Source of the DNA: Gliomastix tumulicola
Lineage: Eukaryota > Ascomycota > Sordariomycetes > Hypocreales > Bionectriaceae
Assembly: GCA_001599755.1 (NCBI GenBank)
Contig: BCHX01000001.1
Span: forward strand, 1,054,001-1,118,000
Length of the DNA stretch: 64,000 nucleotides
Reading direction: 5' to 3'
In this document: in pieces, positions 28,201-31,200 of the stretch
How the letters are laid out: each line of letters opens with the position of its first letter
Numbering within the stretch: the first letter of the stretch is position 1
Program-made: the position numbers and the translations under genes
The notes under the pieces: model-generated
Seen by the model: the letters and a program-made list of their open reading frames with translations, nothing else
Database searches by the model: none
Told to the model about the DNA's origin: nothing

Positions 28201-31200
28201 GTAGCCGGGCAGAAGGCCACGAAGCTGTCCTTCCTCTTCAGATGAAGGAAGATGCACCTGGATGTCCGTACTCGACGATGACTTCGAGGATGAAGATCCA
28301 GATAGCGTCAAGAAAGCGGCGAGCATTGGTCTGGCACCATCACCCTGCGGTGTGAAGACCTCAGCAGCTACCTGCCCGACATCTGCTACGCAGTCTTGGA
28401 CATGACGCTCAACTTCTCCAAGCGCCACTCGCTGACCGCGGATCTTGACCTGGGTATCCCTTCGACCGACGAAAACGAGCTCAAGCTTCTCGCTGCCATC
28501 GCTAGTTCTCTTAGTGGTGTACTTGACCAAGTCACCGGTTCTGTAGAGTCTGCCATTGCGGCCGGGGATGGCACCACCTGGAGCACCCTGAATCATCCAC
28601 TTGGGGTCGTGGATGAAAGACGCTGCCGTCTTCTCCGGGTCGCTTAGGTAGCCCTTTCCAACCAGCGGCCCTTCGATGAGTAACTCACCAACACAGCCCG
28701 GCGGAACAAGAGCGTCTGGGTTCGTTGGGTCGGTAATCCAGAGATTGGCACCAAAACCGGCACCAAGAGAGAGAAGATCCTGAGGCGTCTCCGGGTTGGC
28801 GCTGTAGGTACTGGCTGCTGTGCACTCACTCGGGCCATAAGCGTTGATGAGCTTCACCTTCCCCCACCAGGGCGCAATGTCCTCGACACTGAGGGGCTCG
28901 CCTCCAGACGCAAGCGTCTTCAGGCTGGGTACCTGCTCTGGACGAAGGAGGCGGAGGAAGAAGGGAGTGGTGAAGACATGGTTGACGCGAAGAGTCTCAA
29001 TGCACCCTGCCAAGTTACTCTTGCGGTCATCCTCGCTGGGGATGCAGAGGCAGCCTCCGTTCAGCAGGGTAGAGTAGATGACCAAGATAGACAGGTCGAA
29101 GCTGCAAGAGGCCAGATCCAGTGCTCTGGTCTCCGAAGACAGACCTAAGACTTCCGACTGATGATCGATGCCAGTGGCAGCGCTGCCGTGGCTTATAACA
29201 ACACCCTTTGGTACACCAGTGGTGCCCGACGTGAAGACGATATAAGCTGTGGCCGAGGAACTGACTCTCGGCAGCTTGCGGTGCGAGTGCTCGTCTGTGC
29301 GGGAGCTGGCGTCAAAGGTGGCGGCGCTGACAGGGAGAATGTTGGAGCCCAGACGTGACGCCAGCTCCTGGCAAGCTTCAGAGCTCAAGATGAGGTTGGC
29401 TGAGACCTGGGAAACGATTGCCTGGAGACGCTGTTCTGGCAGGCTGGGCTCGAGCAGAACCATGATGGCGCCAGCCTTCAGGACTGCAAACATGGAGACT
29501 ATACCCCATACTGACTTCTCCGTGCAGATAGGCACCACCTGGCCAGGCTTGACGCCCTCGCCGACCAGATGTTTGGCGAGACGAGTCGTCAGGCTGTCCA
29601 GCTGCTCGTATGTCATCTCACCGTCCCACGCACAGATGGCCGGGCTGGAGGGCTGGCTCACAGCCCGCTCGTGGAATAGGTCATCAATACGTCGCTCGAC
29701 AGGGAACGGGACCTCCTCATTAGCCGCCCAAAGGCGAGTGAGGTCTCTGTCTCCAACCAAGCTGACGTCGTGAAGTCGCTTGCTCGGGTTGCCAACAATC
29801 TGAGCAATGGCCTGGGACATACTCTCAGCCAAACGGCCAGCTTCGCCAATGGAGATGAATCCCTGACGGAAGGCAAGTTGGCCCTCAATTTTCTCGCCGT
29901 TGTCGAGAATTTCGAGAGTCAAGTCGTAGTCGATGAGGCCGTCATCATGATCACCGAGTTGAATCATGATGGAACTCTCTCCATCCACGCTATAGTCTTC
30001 TCCCTGCCTGAAGGCGACAACGCTGTTGAAGAGACCTTGTTGTGGCCCATGACCAAGCACCGCGTCAGGCGGCACATGCTGATTTGACAAGAGGTCCTGG
30101 AAGTCTCTCTGGACGCGTCTCAAGAGATGGGCCAGAGACTGATGGTCACTTAGGCGGACTCTATTCGGCACCAACGTGGTGAAAGCGCCAACAGTGTCGT
30201 TGACCCCTGGAATGGGGGTATCTCGGCCATGGAGAAGGGTGCCAAAGCAGGGCAGCTTGGTACCACTATATGTCCCCAAAACAAGAGCCCAGGCGGCCTG
30301 GATGAGCACTTCTGCTGAGATGCGCATTTTGGCGCAGATCTGTCGAATACTAGGGGTATTAATATCCGGTAGGAATACACGGACGTATTCGGTGGACAGA
30401 GTGTCGGAGGATCCAGGAAACTGGCATGGGTCGACCCCGGAGAGGTAGCTGGACCAGAAGTCCTGCTGGTGTGATCGTTGTGCAGAGATGTGGGATATGA
30501 GATTTCTGAAGTCGACTTCTCCAGGCAGAAGAACCCCATCGTACGCCTTCTGCAAATCAGCCGCGAGAATGGCTCGAGAGGCATCGTCGATGATTGCGCT
30601 GTTGATGTCGATGCGCATCTTGATGTTCTCGTCAATGCGAGTCACTGTGAGACGATGCTCGAGATCGGATCCAGGGACGGAGACAGCCGGCGAAGTCTCC
30701 TCCGCCTCGTCTGTGAGCCAGTTGATTCGAGGCTCGGGATCATTGAGAATGACATGCATGGCCCGGTCTGTGCCGGGGAGATCATCCGCAAGGACAGCTC
30801 GCAGCAACGGATGCTCCCGGACCACGGCACGCCAGGCATGGAGCAGTCTGTCAGCATCGACAGAGGTCCCATGTCCCTTCGCCTTGACGACGAATTCAAA
30901 CCATTTCAGGTTTGCGTTTGCGAATCCCTTGCCCTGGGACGCAAGAAGGGCTTCCTGCATTGGAGAGCAAGGATACACGTCCTCGACGTGCTCAGGCCCG
31001 AGATTGCGGGCAGAGAGCCAGGCAAGCCAAGCTTCGCGGTTCCCATCCAGAGACAGGAAGTCGAGCGGCACATCGCTCGAGGAATCATCCTTGGTGTCGA
31101 GAGGGGTCAGAGCAGGGCTCTGAGCGTGGCTAGAGCTGGCACTCGAGCTGGTGTTGCTGGAAGTCCCCAGTGAAAGACTGAGGCCTCCCTCAGAGACGGA

